This document shows, piece by piece, positions 50,190-59,782 of a stretch of DNA of 64,000 nucleotides (positions are counted from its first letter, which is position 1; every line of letters starts with the position of its first letter). The position numbers and the translations under genes were made by a program. The notes under the pieces are model-generated. The model was not told where the DNA came from. It saw only the letters and a list, made by a program, of their open reading frames with translations, and did not search any database. The stretch comes from Streptomyces sp. AC512_CC834 (GTDB taxonomy: Bacteria; Actinomycetota; Actinomycetes; Streptomycetales; Streptomycetaceae). The stretch is taken from NCBI RefSeq assembly GCF_019049325.1, contig NZ_JAGMUO010000034.1, positions 221,764 through 285,763 on the forward strand. Direction: 5' to 3'.

Positions 50190-52070
50190 GTGAGCCGACC
50201 CCGCATCGTGATCGTCGGTGCCGGCTTCGCCGGGTACCGGACGGCCCGCACCCTGTCCCGGCTCACCCGGCACCAGGCCGACATCACCCTGCTCAACCCG
50301 ACCGACTACTTCCTCTACCTGCCCCTGCTGCCCCAGGTCGCCGCCGGGATCCTGGAACCGCGCCGGGTCAGCGTCTCGCTGTCGGGCACGCTGCCGCACG
50401 TCAGACTGGTCCTCGGGGAGGCCGACGGCATCGACCTCGACGGGCACACCGTGCACTACACCGGCCCGGAGGGCGAGGAGGGCACGCTGCCCTTCGACCG
50501 GCTGGTGCTCGCCGCGGGCAGCGTCAACAAACTGCTGCCCGTCCCCGGCGTCGCCGAGCACGCCCACGGCTTCCGCGGGCTGCCGGAGGCGCTCTATCTG
50601 CGCGACCACGTGACCCGGCAGGTGGAGCTCGCCGCCGCAGCCGGCGACCGCGCGGAGTGCGCCGCTCGCTGCACGTTCGTCGTGGTCGGCGCGGGCTACA
50701 CCGGCACCGAGGTCGCCGCGCACGGCGCGATGTACACCGACGCGCAGGTCCGCAGGCACCCGATGCGTACCGGCATGCGGCCCCGCTGGATGCTGCTGGA
50801 CGTGGCGCCCCGCGTCATGCCGGAGATGGACGAACGGCTCTCCCGCACCGCCGAGCGGGTCCTGCGGCAGCGGGGCGTCGACGTGCGGATGGGCACCTCC
50901 GTGAAGGAGGCCACCCACGACGGGGTCCTGCTGACCGACGGGTCGACCGTCGACACCCGCACGCTGGTGTGGTGCGTGGGCGTGCGGCCCGACCCGCTGG
51001 TGGAGTCGCTCGGGCTGCCCACGGAACGCGGCAGGCTGCTCGTCGACCCCCACCTCCAGGTGCCGGGCCGACCCGGGTTGTTCGCCTGCGGTGACGTGGC
51101 GGCCGTGCCCGACCTGAACCAACCGGGCCAGTACACGCCGATGACCGCGCAGCACGCCTGGCGGCACGGCAAGGTCTGCGCCCACAACGTCGCCGCGTCG
51201 CTCGGCGTCGGCGAGCGGCGCGCCTACCGCCACCGTGACATGGGGTTCGTCGTGGACCTGGGCGGCGCGAAGGCCGCCGCCAACCCGCTGGGTGTGCCGA
51301 TGTCCGGCCCGGCCGCCGGCGCCGTCACCCGCGGCTACCACCTCGCGGCGATGCCGGGCAACCGCGTCCGGGTCGCCGCGGACTGGCTGCTCGACGCGGT
51401 ACTGCCCCGCCAGGCCGTCCAGTTGGGCCTCGTACGGTCCTGGTCCGTGCCGTTGGAGTCGTCGTCACCCGAGGTCGCACGCGTACCGGGGCGGCCGGAT
51501 CGGTCAGAGCGGCCGGGGCGGCCGGAGCGGCCGGGTCGGACCGGGCAGGATTCCGGACCCTCCGGCCAGCACCCCGGCGGTGAGCCGCGCGGGGAGTCGG
51601 CGAGGAGCCGGCCGGGCCGTGAGCCCGCGAAGAATCAGCCGCGCCCTGAGCCCGCAAGGAGCCAGCCTGGCGGTGAGCCCGCGAAGAACCAACCGGGCCC
51701 TGAGCCCGCGAAGAAGCAGCCGGGCGGGGAGCCCGCGAGGAATCAGCGGGGCGGGGAGCCGGTCAAGAAGCAGCCGGGCGGGGAGCGTGTGCGGAGGAGT
51801 CCGTCCGGTTCGCCCCGGGCCTCCGGCAAGCCCCGCCGCGCCGTCGAAGCCGCCGGACCGCGCCCTGCCCGCGGTTCCGGCAAGCCGGACAAGCCTTCCC
51901 GGGCCTCCGGTGGGAAACGACCCGCCGCCCCGTCCGGACCGAGCCGGTCCGCGGGCGCGCCCGCCGATCCCGGCCCCGAACCCCCGGCGAACCAGCCGCC
52001 CCCCGGACCCGACATCGCCCCCGGCCCCGTCAAACGCACCGACGGCCGTGCCGTGGAAGGAGACTCATGA
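50190..52070 (+). CDS. type II NADH dehydrogenase-like FAD oxidoreductase with a long basic disordered tail
   Basis: 626 residues. About 1-430 is an NDH-2-type flavoprotein: FAD motif RIVIVGAGFAGYRTAR (5-20), YLPLLPQVAAGI, a second Rossmann motif TFVVVGAGYTGTEVAAHG (about 161-178), and FACGDVAAVPDLNQPGQYTPMTAQHAWRHG. It would pass electrons from NAD(P)H to quinone at the membrane. Residues about 430-626 are a Pro/Gly/Arg/Lys-rich tail absent from ordinary NDH-2 proteins, with seven 9-residue repeats (PGGEPAKNQ-like, 475-537). The GTG at 50190 has GGAGG 6 nt upstream. Its stop overlaps the transketolase ATG (ATGA). Confidence 0.9.
   Translation: MSRPRIVIVGAGFAGYRTARTLSRLTRHQADITLLNPTDYFLYLPLLPQVAAGILEPRRVSVSLSGTLPHVRLVLGEADGIDLDGHTVHYTGPEGEEGTLPFDRLVLAAGSVNKLLPVPGVAEHAHGFRGLPEALYLRDHVTRQVELAAAAGDRAECAARCTFVVVGAGYTGTEVAAHGAMYTDAQVRRHPMRTGMRPRWMLLDVAPRVMPEMDERLSRTAERVLRQRGVDVRMGTSVKEATHDGVLLTDGSTVDTRTLVWCVGVRPDPLVESLGLPTERGRLLVDPHLQVPGRPGLFACGDVAAVPDLNQPGQYTPMTAQHAWRHGKVCAHNVAASLGVGERRAYRHRDMGFVVDLGGAKAAANPLGVPMSGPAAGAVTRGYHLAAMPGNRVRVAADWLLDAVLPRQAVQLGLVRSWSVPLESSSPEVARVPGRPDRSERPGRPERPGRTGQDSGPSGQHPGGEPRGESARSRPGREPAKNQPRPEPARSQPGGEPAKNQPGPEPAKKQPGGEPARNQRGGEPVKKQPGGERVRRSPSGSPRASGKPRRAVEAAGPRPARGSGKPDKPSRASGGKRPAAPSGPSRSAGAPADPGPEPPANQPPPGPDIAPGPVKRTDGRAVEGDS
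51612..51800 (+). repeat. 27-bp coding repeats in the NDH-2 tail
   Basis: Seven consecutive 27-bp units encode PGREPAKNQ, PRPEPARSQ, PGGEPAKNQ, PGPEPAKKQ, PGGEPARNQ, RGGEPVKKQ and PGGERVRRS. Synonymous and non-synonymous differences between units show the array is not brand new. Confidence 0.9.
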
Positions 52071-53914
52071 ACACCGGTGAACTCGTCGACCTCGGACAGC
52101 AACTGCGCGTCGACAGCGTACGGGCGGCCGCCGCCGCCGGCTCCGGGCACCCGACGTCGTCGATGTCCGCCGCGGACCTGATGGCCGTACTCCTGGCCAA
52201 CCACCTCCGCTACGACTTCCAGCACCTCGCCCACCCCGGCAACGACCGCTTCGTACTGTCCAAGGGGCACGCCTCGCCGCTGCTCTACTCCGCCTACAAG
52301 GCGGCCGGCGCCATCGACGACGAGGAACTGCTCACCTTCCGCAAGCAGGGCAGCCGCCTGGAGGGGCACCCGACACCGCAGCGGCTGCCGTGGGTCGAGA
52401 CGGCCACCGGTTCGCTCGGACAGGGGCTGCCCGTCGGCGTCGGCATCGCGCTGTCCGGCAAGCGTCTGGAGCACACCGACTACCGCGTGTGGGTGCTGTG
52501 CGGCGACAGCGAGATGGCCGAGGGATCGGTGTGGGAGGCGGCCGAGCACGCCGGGTACGAGCACCTCGACAACCTCACCGTGATCGTCGACGTCAACCGG
52601 CTCGGCCAGCGCGGCCCCACCCGGCACGGCCACGACCTCGACGCGTACGCGCGCCGTTTCCGGGCCTTCGAGTGGCACACGATCGAGGTCGACGGCCACG
52701 ACGTGGACGCCGTCGACCGCGCCTACGGCGAGGCCCGGTCCACCAAGGGCCAGCCCACCGCGATCATCGCCCGCACCCTCAAGGGCAAGGGCGTGCGGGC
52801 CGTGGAGGACCGCGAGGGACAGCACGGCAAGCCGCTGCCCGAGCCCGAGGAGGCCGTCGCCGAACTCGGTGGTCCGCGCGACCTCCGGGTCCGGGTGCAC
52901 GAGCCCCACTCCGCACGGGCACCGCACTCGACGGGTACCGGACAGACCGAGCTGCCCCGCTACGACAAGGGCGACGAGGTCGCCACCCGCAACGCCTTCG
53001 GAGAGGCGCTCGCCGCGCTCGGCACCGCCCGCGGCGACGTCGTCGCCCTCGACGGCGAGGTCGGCGACTCCACGCGGGCCGAGTTCTTCGCCAAGGAACA
53101 CCCCGAGCGCTACTTCGAGTGCTACATCGCCGAGCAGCAGATGGTCGCCGGCGCGGTGGGGATGGCGGCGCGCGGCTGGGTGCCGTTCGCCACCACGTTC
53201 GCGGCCTTCCTGACCCGCGCGTACGACTTCGTGCGCATGGCCGCGGTCAGCGGTGCCGGCATCAACCTCGTCGGCTCCCACGCGGGCGTCGCCATCGGCC
53301 AGGACGGGCCCAGCCAGATGGGCCTGGAGGACCTCTCGATGATGCGGACCATCCACGGCTCGACCGTGCTGTACCCGTGCGACGCCAACCAGACCGCCCG
53401 CCTCGTCGCCGAGATGGCCGGCCTGGAGGGCATCCGCTACCTGCGCACCTCGCGCGGCGAGAGCAAGGTGATCTACAGCCCCGACGAGGAGTTCCCCGTC
53501 GGCGGCAGCAAAGTGCTGCGCTCCTCCGACCGCGACCGCCTCACCGTCGTCGCGGCCGGCGTCACCCTGCACGAGGCGCTCGCCGCGGCCGACGTCCTGG
53601 CCGGGGACGGCATCCCGGTCCGGGTGATCGACCTGTACTCGGTCAAGCCCGTCGACCGGGCGACGCTGCGCGAGGCCGCCGAGGACACCGGCTGTCTGGT
53701 GACCGTCGAGGACCACCGTCAGGAGGGCGGCATCGGTGACGCCGTCATGGACGCGTTCTGCGACGGGCGGCCCGTGCCCCGGCTGGTACGGCTCGCCGTC
53801 GGGACGATGCCCGGCTCGGCGACCCCGGCGGAGGAACTGCACGCGGCGGGGATCGACGCCGCGTCCATCGAGGCGGCCGTACTGATGCTCGTGGAGCAGG
53901 CGATCGTTTCGTGA
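52067..53914 (+). CDS. tkt: transketolase
   Basis: 615-residue thiamine-diphosphate enzyme moving two-carbon ketol units in the pentose-phosphate pathway. N-terminal domain: SGHPTSSMSAADLMAVLLANHL, SKGHASPLLYSA, and the ThDP motif GDSEMAEGSVWEAAEHAGY with VIVDVNRLGQ (about 145-180). The pyrimidine domain begins near 300 (TRNAFGEALAAL, CYIAEQQMVAGAVGMAARG, GSHAGVAIGQDGPSQMGLED), and the C-terminal domain is near 475-615. It is shorter than the 700-residue housekeeping TktA and resembles the compact actinobacterial paralogue. Start and stop are both coupled (ATGA with the NDH-2-like gene, GTGA with the polymerase gene). Confidence 0.95.
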   Translation: MNTGELVDLGQQLRVDSVRAAAAAGSGHPTSSMSAADLMAVLLANHLRYDFQHLAHPGNDRFVLSKGHASPLLYSAYKAAGAIDDEELLTFRKQGSRLEGHPTPQRLPWVETATGSLGQGLPVGVGIALSGKRLEHTDYRVWVLCGDSEMAEGSVWEAAEHAGYEHLDNLTVIVDVNRLGQRGPTRHGHDLDAYARRFRAFEWHTIEVDGHDVDAVDRAYGEARSTKGQPTAIIARTLKGKGVRAVEDREGQHGKPLPEPEEAVAELGGPRDLRVRVHEPHSARAPHSTGTGQTELPRYDKGDEVATRNAFGEALAALGTARGDVVALDGEVGDSTRAEFFAKEHPERYFECYIAEQQMVAGAVGMAARGWVPFATTFAAFLTRAYDFVRMAAVSGAGINLVGSHAGVAIGQDGPSQMGLEDLSMMRTIHGSTVLYPCDANQTARLVAEMAGLEGIRYLRTSRGESKVIYSPDEEFPVGGSKVLRSSDRDRLTVVAAGVTLHEALAAADVLAGDGIPVRVIDLYSVKPVDRATLREAAEDTGCLVTVEDHRQEGGIGDAVMDAFCDGRPVPRLVRLAVGTMPGSATPAEELHAAGIDAASIEAAVLMLVEQAIVS

Positions 53915-54876
53915 GCAGGAGCGGTGAGCCCGCACGGACCGTACGCGCCGTGCGGGCCGGCCGGCACACGGTGGAGGTCCACCGGCCGGACAAGGTGCTG
54001 TTCCCAGCCGGTGACGGTGACGGTGACGGCGGCGGCGCGGGCGCGCGGGAGTACACCAAGGGCGATCTCGTCGACTACCACCGTGCCGTCGCCCCGTTCA
54101 TGCTGCCGCATCTGCGGGGCCGCCCGCTGATGCTGGAGCGGCACCCGGACGGGGTCGACGGGCCGCGGTTCATGCAGAAGAACACCCCGGACCACTACCC
54201 GGAGTGGATCAGCCGCGTCGAGGTCGGCAAGGAGGGCGGCACCGTCTGCCACACCGTCTGCGACGACTCCGCCACCCTCGTCTACCTCGCCGACCAGGCC
54301 GCACTCACCCTGCATCGCTGGCTGTCCCGGACCGGGCGGGTCGACCGGCCGGACCGCATGGTCTTCGACCTCGATCCGGCCGGAGACGACTTCGAAGCCG
54401 TCCGGACGGCCGCCCGGCTGCTGGGCGAGCTGCTCGACGAGCTGAAGCTGCCCTCGGCCCTGATGACCACCGGTTCCCGGGGGCTGCACGTCGTCGTTCC
54501 GCTGAACGGCCACCAAGGCTTCGACGACGTACGGGAGTTCGCGCGCGCCGTCGCCGACGCGCTGGCCGCGGCCCATCCGGAGCGGCTCACCACCGCCGCC
54601 CGCAAGAAGGACCGGGGCGACCGGCTCTACCTCGACATCCAGCGCAACGCCTACGCCCAGACCGCCGTCGCCCCCTTCACGGTCCGCGCCCGCCCCGGCG
54701 CGCCCGTGGCCACGCCCATCTCCTGGGACCAGTTGGACGACCCCGCCCTGCACGCCCGCCGCTGGACCGTCGCGGACGCCGTCGAGCAGGCGCGCACCCG
54801 GCCCTGGGCCGGAATCCTGAACCACCCCAGGGCCCTGGGCCCCGCACGGCGGCGGCTGAACGCCCTGCGCGGCTGA
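53911..54876 (+). CDS. stand-alone LigD-type polymerase/primase domain (AEP superfamily)
   Basis: 321-residue protein equal to the polymerase module of bacterial NHEJ LigD, which extends and fills broken DNA ends, often with ribonucleotides. Motifs: VHRPDKVLFP near the N-terminus, the catalytic VFDLDPAGDDF (DxD, about 150-160), TTGSRGLHVVVPL (about 184-196) and the third acid in RLYLDIQRNAYAQT (about 235-248), with YTKGDLVDYHRAVAPF and LMLERHPDGVDG. No ligase or nuclease domain is attached and no Ku gene is in the window. A GDGDGDGGGAGA loop (about 34-46) is an insertion. Start overlaps tkt (GTGA); gvpO begins 65 bp after the stop. Confidence 0.93.
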   Translation: MSRSGEPARTVRAVRAGRHTVEVHRPDKVLFPAGDGDGDGGGAGAREYTKGDLVDYHRAVAPFMLPHLRGRPLMLERHPDGVDGPRFMQKNTPDHYPEWISRVEVGKEGGTVCHTVCDDSATLVYLADQAALTLHRWLSRTGRVDRPDRMVFDLDPAGDDFEAVRTAARLLGELLDELKLPSALMTTGSRGLHVVVPLNGHQGFDDVREFARAVADALAAAHPERLTTAARKKDRGDRLYLDIQRNAYAQTAVAPFTVRARPGAPVATPISWDQLDDPALHARRWTVADAVEQARTRPWAGILNHPRALGPARRRLNALRG

Positions 54877-54941
54877 GCGGCCCGCGCGGCCGAGTGAGGT
54901 TTGGCGAACACACATGCGGCCACACGGAGTGGGAGGTGGCC

Positions 54942-55334
54942 ATGACGAACACGAAAAACACATCCGACTCGCAAGAATCGCAACAGAGTTCACGAAAGCC
55001 ACATACGTCTCATACGTCTAATACGTCACAAACTTCACAGGAGCAGGAGCCGGAGGCGCGCCGTCCCAAGCCCATGGAGGTTCTGCGCGAGGCGCGCGCC
55101 CAGCTTGCCGAGCTCACCGGTATGAACGCCGAGTCCGTGTCGTCCTTCGAGCAGACGGAGGAGGGCTGGGCGCTGGAGGTCGAGGTTCTCGAGCTCGAGC
55201 GGGTGCCCGACACGATGAGCCTGATGGCGAGCTACCAGGTGCAGCTCGACTCCGAGGGGCAGCTCACGGGCTACCGACGCGTCCGGCGCTATGAGCGCGG
55301 CCGCTCCGACGCACGCGGTTCCGGCGGCCGATAG
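54942..55334 (+). CDS. gvpO: gas vesicle protein GvpO
   Basis: 130 residues; GvpO is an accessory gas vesicle protein needed in some organisms, role in assembly or regulation. The conserved part is about 42-125 (LREARAQLAELTGMNAESVSSFEQTEEGWALEVEVLELERVP, ending YQVQLDSEGQLTGYRRVRRYERGR). The first 38 residues are Ser/Thr/Gln-rich with HTSHTSNTSQTS, and their DNA is clearly AT-richer with codons rare in this genome (TCT, ACT, TCA, AAT, AAA). GGGAGG precedes the ATG. It is first gene of the ten-gene gvp cluster, 65 bp after the polymerase gene; no clear promoter in between. Confidence 0.94.
   Translation: MTNTKNTSDSQESQQSSRKPHTSHTSNTSQTSQEQEPEARRPKPMEVLREARAQLAELTGMNAESVSSFEQTEEGWALEVEVLELERVPDTMSLMASYQVQLDSEGQLTGYRRVRRYERGRSDARGSGGR
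55002..55037 (+). repeat. 9-bp coding repeat in gvpO
   Basis: CATACGTCT twice, then AATACGTCA and CAAACTTCA: four 9-bp units encoding xTS triplets (H/H/N/Q). Unusually AT-rich for this chromosome. Confidence 0.85.
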
Positions 55335-55409
55335 GCGGCCCCGGCCGGACCCACTGAACACACCCACACGCACCCACACCCGCAATCAAGAGACGGAGGA
55401 ATAGCTGGC

Positions 55410-55853
55410 ATGACAGTCGTACCGGCACAACAGACCGGCGGTGGAGGCGGCAGCAGCGGCCTTTACGACGTGCTCGAGCTTGTTCTGGACAGGGGGCTCG
55501 TCATCGACGCATTCGTGCGCGTCTCCCTGGTCGGCATCGAGATCCTGAAGATCGACGTCCGCGTCGTCGTCGCCAGCGTGGACACCTATCTGCGCTTCGC
55601 CGAAGCGTGCAACCGGCTCGACCTGGAGGCCGGGCCGCGCAAGGACCCGGGCCTGCCCGACCTGGTCGGGAAGATGACCGAGTCCGGCGCCAAGGGCAAG
55701 TCCAAGGGGGCGCTGTCCGGCGCCGCCGAGACCATCTCCGACGCATTCCAGCAGTCCCGTGACGAGGGCGGCTCCGAGCGTGAGCGCGAGCCGGCATCGC
55801 GTCCGCGCGCCCGCAAGGCCGCGCCCTCGCGCCGGAAGGAGGAGCAGGAGTGA
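55410..55853 (+). CDS. gvpA: gas vesicle structural protein GvpA family
   Basis: 147 residues. Residues about 18-72 are the GvpA core that forms the ribbed gas vesicle shell (LYDVLELVLDRGLVIDAFVRVSLVGIEIL, then DVRVVVASVDTYLRFAEA). In place of the short tail of halobacterial and cyanobacterial GvpA there is a long hydrophilic extension (about 80-147) ending in a basic Arg/Lys/Glu region. The N-terminus has a Gly run (GGGGGSSG). GGAGGA lies 11 nt before the ATG; the 75-bp leader has a CA-rich stretch. Stop overlaps gvpF (GTGA). Confidence 0.95.
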   Translation: MTVVPAQQTGGGGGSSGLYDVLELVLDRGLVIDAFVRVSLVGIEILKIDVRVVVASVDTYLRFAEACNRLDLEAGPRKDPGLPDLVGKMTESGAKGKSKGALSGAAETISDAFQQSRDEGGSEREREPASRPRARKAAPSRRKEEQE

Positions 55854-56623
55854 GTACGTACGTCTACGGCATCACCGCCGCCACGCACCCCTCGCTCCCC
55901 GAGGGCACGAGCGGAGTCGGTGACCCGCCGCGCGAGGTGCGGATCCTGAAGGAGGGCGAACTGGCGGCCGTCGTCAGTGACGCGCCCGAGGGACTGCGCC
56001 CCAAGCGCAGGGAACTGCTCGCCCACCAGAACGTGCTGAGCCAGATCGGCGCCGACGGCTGTGTGCTGCCCATGCGCTTCGGCAGCGTGGCCCCGGACGA
56101 CCAGGCGGTCACCGGGGTGCTGGCCGAGCGCGCCGAGCACTACAGGGAACGCCTCGGGGCGCTGGACGGCCGGGTCGAGTACAACATCAAGGCCAACCAC
56201 GTCGAAGAAGCCGTACTGCACCACGTGATGGCCCAGAACCCCGAGATCCGCGCCCTCGCGGAGTCCAACAGGCAGGCGGGCGGCGGCAGTTACGAGACCA
56301 AGATCCAGCTCGGCGAGATGGTCGCGGCCGCGATCAAGGACAAGGAGGCGGAGGATGCCACCACGCTGGAGCGTGCTCTGGAACCGGCCGCCGACGCCGT
56401 GAGCGTCGGCCCCGAGTCCACCGGCTGGCTGGCCAACGTGTCGTTCCTCGTGAACCGGGAGTCGGCCGAGGAGTTCCTCGCCGCCGTGGAGCGGGCGCGA
56501 GGCGACATGCCGCACCTCGAGGTGCGGGTGAACGGCCCGCTGTCGCCGTACAGCTTCGTCGAGCCCGGCCCGGCCGAGCCCGCGGGCACCGCGGCCGGCG
56601 GTGCGGACGCCGGAGCGGGGTGA
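55850..56623 (+). CDS. gvpF: gas vesicle protein GvpF (GvpF/L family)
   Basis: 257 residues. GvpF/L proteins are minor components thought to nucleate or chaperone GvpA. Seen: STYVYGITAATHP, LAAVVSDAPEGLRPKRRELLAHQNVLSQI, VLPMRFGSVAPDD, and the second half KANHVEEAVLHHVMAQNPEI with LANVSFLVNRESAEEFLAAVE and VRVNGPLSPYSFVE. Length is normal; the last 20 residues are Ala/Gly-rich. The GTG start overlaps the gvpA stop. Confidence 0.96.
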   Translation: MSTYVYGITAATHPSLPEGTSGVGDPPREVRILKEGELAAVVSDAPEGLRPKRRELLAHQNVLSQIGADGCVLPMRFGSVAPDDQAVTGVLAERAEHYRERLGALDGRVEYNIKANHVEEAVLHHVMAQNPEIRALAESNRQAGGGSYETKIQLGEMVAAAIKDKEAEDATTLERALEPAADAVSVGPESTGWLANVSFLVNRESAEEFLAAVERARGDMPHLEVRVNGPLSPYSFVEPGPAEPAGTAAGGADAGAG

Positions 56624-56627
56624 CGGC

Positions 56628-56891
56628 ATGGGACTGATCTCGGAGGTCCTGCTGCTGCCGTTCGCACCGGTGCGCGGCAGCGCCTGGGCCATCAGACAGG
56701 TGATGAACGAGGCCGAGCGGATCTACTACGACCCCGCCACGGTCCGGGCCGAACTCGCCCGCCTGGAAGAGCAGTTGGAAGCCGGCGAGATCACCGAGGA
56801 GGAGTTCGACGTACAGGAGGACGAGCTTCTGGACCGGCTGGAGATCGCAACGCGCACGAGCGCGGGATTGGGCAACGGGACGGCGCCATGA
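56628..56891 (+). CDS. gvpG: gas vesicle protein GvpG
   Basis: 87 residues, the normal size of this small accessory protein. Sequence is hydrophobic first (LISEVLLLPFAPVRGSAWAIRQV), then acidic coiled-coil (ARLEEQLEAGEITEEEFDVQEDELLDRLE), both typical. It starts 4 bp after gvpF; its stop overlaps gvpY (ATGA). Confidence 0.95.
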   Translation: MGLISEVLLLPFAPVRGSAWAIRQVMNEAERIYYDPATVRAELARLEEQLEAGEITEEEFDVQEDELLDRLEIATRTSAGLGNGTAP

Positions 56892-57522
56892 ATCGAGTGG
56901 GACTAGGCCTCGCGATAGGGGCCGGATATCTGCTGGGACGTACGAAGAAACTGAAATTCGCGATCGCCGTGGGCACCATGGTGGCCGGCAAGAAGCTGAA
57001 CCTGACCCCGAAGGGCATCGCGGAACTGGCTTCCTCGCAGTTGCAGAACAACCCCCAGTTCAAGGAGATCGGGGATCAACTGCGCACCGACCTCCAGGGC
57101 GTGGGCAAGGCGGCTTCCGGCGCCCTGGTCGAGCGGCAGATCGGAGCGCTCGCCGACCGCCTGCACGGGCGCACCGCCGAGGTGCGCGACCAACTCTCCG
57201 GCGTGGCGTCCCAGGCGCCCGGCGTCGGCTCCGACCACTCCCGCGACTCCGAGCACTCGGAGGACTCGGAGCAGGACGTGGAGCAGGACGCGGAGTACGA
57301 GGACGAGCGTGAGGAGGAGCCCGAGGAGGAGCCCGCGACCCGGCGCCCGGAGCGGCGCGAGCCTCGGCGGGAGCGGCCCGCGAAGAAGGCTCCGCCCGAG
57401 GCCCGGAAGGCGGTCAAGAAGGCGCCCGCGAAGAAGGCCGCCGCCAAGCGCGCCCAGCCCGCGAAGAAGGCGGCCGGCAAGAAGACGGCCGGTACCCGGC
57501 AGTCGAAGGGAGGTGGTGAGCG

Positions 57523-57526
<4 letters not shown>
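56888..57526 (+). CDS. gvpY: gas vesicle cluster protein GvpY with acidic then histone-like basic tail
   Basis: 212 residues. Residues 1-28 are a hydrophobic N-terminus (VGLGLAIGAGYLLGRTKKLKFAIAVG), about 30-105 is helical and conserved in character, about 115-150 is strongly acidic (EDSEQDVEQDAEYEDEREEEPEE), and about 155-212 is a basic Lys/Ala/Pro tail (APAKKAAAKRAQPAKKAAGKK) like histone H1 or actinobacterial HupS tails. Function unknown; position five in the gvpOAFGYZJLSK order known from Streptomyces supports the name. Start and stop are coupled to neighbours (ATGA at both ends). Confidence 0.88.
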
Positions 57527-58634
<1,108 letters not shown>

Positions 58635-58638
<4 letters not shown>

Positions 58639-58961
58639 CCACCCCCAGCCGGCTGCCCGATCCCTACGGCCAGGGACAGAGCGCCAACCTCGCCGACATC
58701 CTGGAGCGGGTGCTCGACAAGGGTGTCGTCATCGCGGGCGACATCAAGATCAACCTGCTCGACATCGAGTTGCTGACCATCAAGCTGCGGCTCGTCGTCG
58801 CCTCCGTGGACAAGGCCAGGGAGATGGGCATCGACTGGTGGGAGAGCGACCCCGCACTGTCCTCGCGCGCCCGGCGCGATGAACTGACGAGGGAGAACGC
58901 CGAGTTGCGTGAACGCCTGCGAGAGCTGGATCCGGGCCGCGTACCGAGGGAGGCACCGTGA
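58635..58961 (+). CDS. gvpJ: gas vesicle protein GvpJ (GvpA/J/M family)
   Basis: 108 residues. GvpA-like core about 20-70 (LADILERVLDKGVVIAGDIKINLLDIELL, then IKLRLVVASVDKAREMGIDWW), then a charged coiled-coil tail (ARRDELTRENAELRERLREL). Minor shell protein implicated in nucleation at the vesicle tips in other systems. ATGA overlap with gvpZ; stop overlaps gvpL (GTGA). Confidence 0.95.
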
Positions 58962-59782
58962 CCGGACTGCGCTACGTCTACGCCGTCTGCCGTCCCTTCG
59001 ACGCGGCCCTCCAGGCCCAGCTCGCGGGGGTGGCGGGCGACCCGCCCCGGCTGCTGCCGCACGGCGACCTGGTCGCCGTCGTCAGCCATGTGCCCGAGGC
59101 CGACTTCGGCGAGGAGGCGCTGCGCGCCCACCTGGAGGACCTGGACTGGCTGACCGTCACCGCCCGCGCCCACCAGCAGGTGGTCGACGCGCTCACCGCC
59201 GTCACCACCCCGCTGCCGCTCCGGCTGGCCACCGTCTTCCGGGACGACAGCGGCGTACGCGTGATGCTGGAGGAGCGCGAGAGCGCCTTCCGGCGCACGC
59301 TCGACCGGCTGGACGGGCGGGTGGAGTGGGGCGTGAAGGTGTACGTCGAGGCGGAGCCCGAGCAGGCGGCCGCACCGGCGCAGCCCGCGCCGAAGCCCGC
59401 CTCGGGCCGGGACTACCTGCGGCAGCGGCGCCGGCAGTCCCGGGCCGACGACGACCTGTGGAGCAGGGCGGAGGAGTTCGCCACGGGCCTGCACGGAACG
59501 CTGTCCGGCCGGGCCGACGACGCACGGCTGCACGCACCCCAGAATCCCCGCCTTTCCGGTGCCGCCGGACGGAACGTCCTCAATGCCGCCTATCTGGTAC
59601 TCCGCGACGCGTCCGAGGAATTCGTCGAAATGGTGGACCGGACGAAGGACGACGCCCCCGGAATCCGCGTCGAACTCACCGGCCCGTGGGCGGCCTATTC
59701 CTTCGCCGGCGAGGAGACCGCGGGCGAGGAGACCCCCGGCGAGGAGACCGCCGGCGGGAACGACACGGGGGAGGGATCATGA
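58958..59782 (+). CDS. gvpL: gas vesicle protein GvpL (GvpF/L family)
   Basis: 274 residues, paralogue of the gvpF product. Seen: LRYVYAVCRPFDAALQAQLAGVAG, LVAVVSHVPEADFGEEALRAHLEDLDWL, PLPLRLATVFRDDSGVRVMLEERE, VEWGVKVYVEAEPEQ and the C-terminal LNAAYLVLRDASEEFVEMVDR with VELTGPWAAYSFAGEE. A Pro/Ala and Arg/Gln insertion (about 130-170) separates the halves; a short acidic Gly/Glu/Thr repeat (EETAGEETPGEETAGG) ends it. GTG start coupled to gvpJ, stop coupled to gvpS. Confidence 0.95.
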   Translation: MTGLRYVYAVCRPFDAALQAQLAGVAGDPPRLLPHGDLVAVVSHVPEADFGEEALRAHLEDLDWLTVTARAHQQVVDALTAVTTPLPLRLATVFRDDSGVRVMLEERESAFRRTLDRLDGRVEWGVKVYVEAEPEQAAAPAQPAPKPASGRDYLRQRRRQSRADDDLWSRAEEFATGLHGTLSGRADDARLHAPQNPRLSGAAGRNVLNAAYLVLRDASEEFVEMVDRTKDDAPGIRVELTGPWAAYSFAGEETAGEETPGEETAGGNDTGEGS

